Source: Branchiostoma belcheri
Taxonomy: Eukaryota > Chordata > Leptocardii > Amphioxiformes > Branchiostomatidae
Length of the DNA: 64,000 bases
Direction: 5' to 3'
NCBI RefSeq assembly: GCF_001625305.1
Contig: NW_017803876.1
Location: 882,497 to 946,496, forward strand
Shown: positions 63,746 to 64,000 of the stretch, one piece after another
How the letters are laid out: every line of letters starts with the position of its first letter
Numbering within the stretch: position 1 is the stretch's first letter
Program-made: the position numbers and the translations under genes
Notes under the pieces: model-generated
Databases searched by the model: none
Seen by the model: the letters and a program-made list of their open reading frames with translations, nothing else
What the model was told of the DNA's origin: nothing

Positions 63746-64000
63746 TAGTAATTACAGTCTGTAACACAGTATATTATTAAGAAGGTTCTTTATTCAACAA
63801 CCAGTGGGTCTGACTGGTTCTGATTCATCATGCAGTTAAGTGTTGCAGCTACAGTGCGAATTGGTCATTGTTGCCCTGAAGAAGGTGACAGATGGTCATC
63901 GAAAATTTGGATTAGAAAACCCCCTGGTTGTTGAATAAAGAACATTTTTATACAGTGTCTCTTGCCAATATGATGAAATAATTCACGGAAGAGTCAACTG
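63746..64000. other. Unassigned right end of the window
   Basis: Non-coding. Two inverted words around 'ggttctttattcaacaacca' (63783) and 'tggttgttgaataaagaaca' (63925) form a stem of about 160 bases, suggesting another small palindromic element. Confidence 0.5.

Overview
The window looks like nuclear DNA from an invertebrate chordate, most likely an amphioxus (Branchiostoma). That is an inference. The supporting observations are split genes with GT-AG introns, an L-2-hydroxyglutarate dehydrogenase close in sequence and length to the vertebrate enzyme, a juvenile-hormone-acid-methyltransferase-like gene, dense tRNA-derived SINEs and palindromic MITEs, and extensive young tandem duplication. 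Most genes were rebuilt by hand from splice signals. Every complete model below has exon lengths summing to whole codons. No similarity search was possible.

Layout. (1) 0.6-17 kb, minus strand: three tandem paralogues (A partial, B and C complete) of a small secreted protein with a saposin-B-type domain. They share intron phases and four identical exon lengths. Intron 3 of gene C holds an unusual insertion: two apparently identical retrotransposon LTRs flanking one complete tRNA-Glu(CUC) sequence with an encoded CCA. (2) 17-26 kb: mostly repeats, plus a plus-strand class I SAM methyltransferase in three exons (20026-24700). (3) 26978-32851, minus strand: a complete L2HGDH gene with two alternative, equal-length copies of exon 8. 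(4) 33.5-55.3 kb, minus strand: a tandem array of four copies of a small acidic gene family with SUMO-interacting-motif-like sequences, and relics of a fifth. The copies are separated by duplicated flanks and broken up by transposons, palindromes and one 20-N gap. (5) 55-63.4 kb, minus strand: a 1,100-residue disordered protein with SxIP motifs, whose 3' end has been repeated in tandem.

The genes do not form one pathway. The common theme is tandem duplication: the saposin trio, the SIM array, L2HGDH exon 8, the methyltransferase 5' flank and the 3' end of the SxIP gene. The 5' flank of L2HGDH shares sequence blocks with the 5' flank of every SIM-array unit, so one regulatory segment appears to have spread with the array.

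Best candidates for something undescribed: the LTR-tRNA-LTR insertion with an extra U5/D-arm complementarity to its primer tRNA (13584-14613), the predicted mutually exclusive exons of L2HGDH (28191-28945), and the SIM-array family itself.
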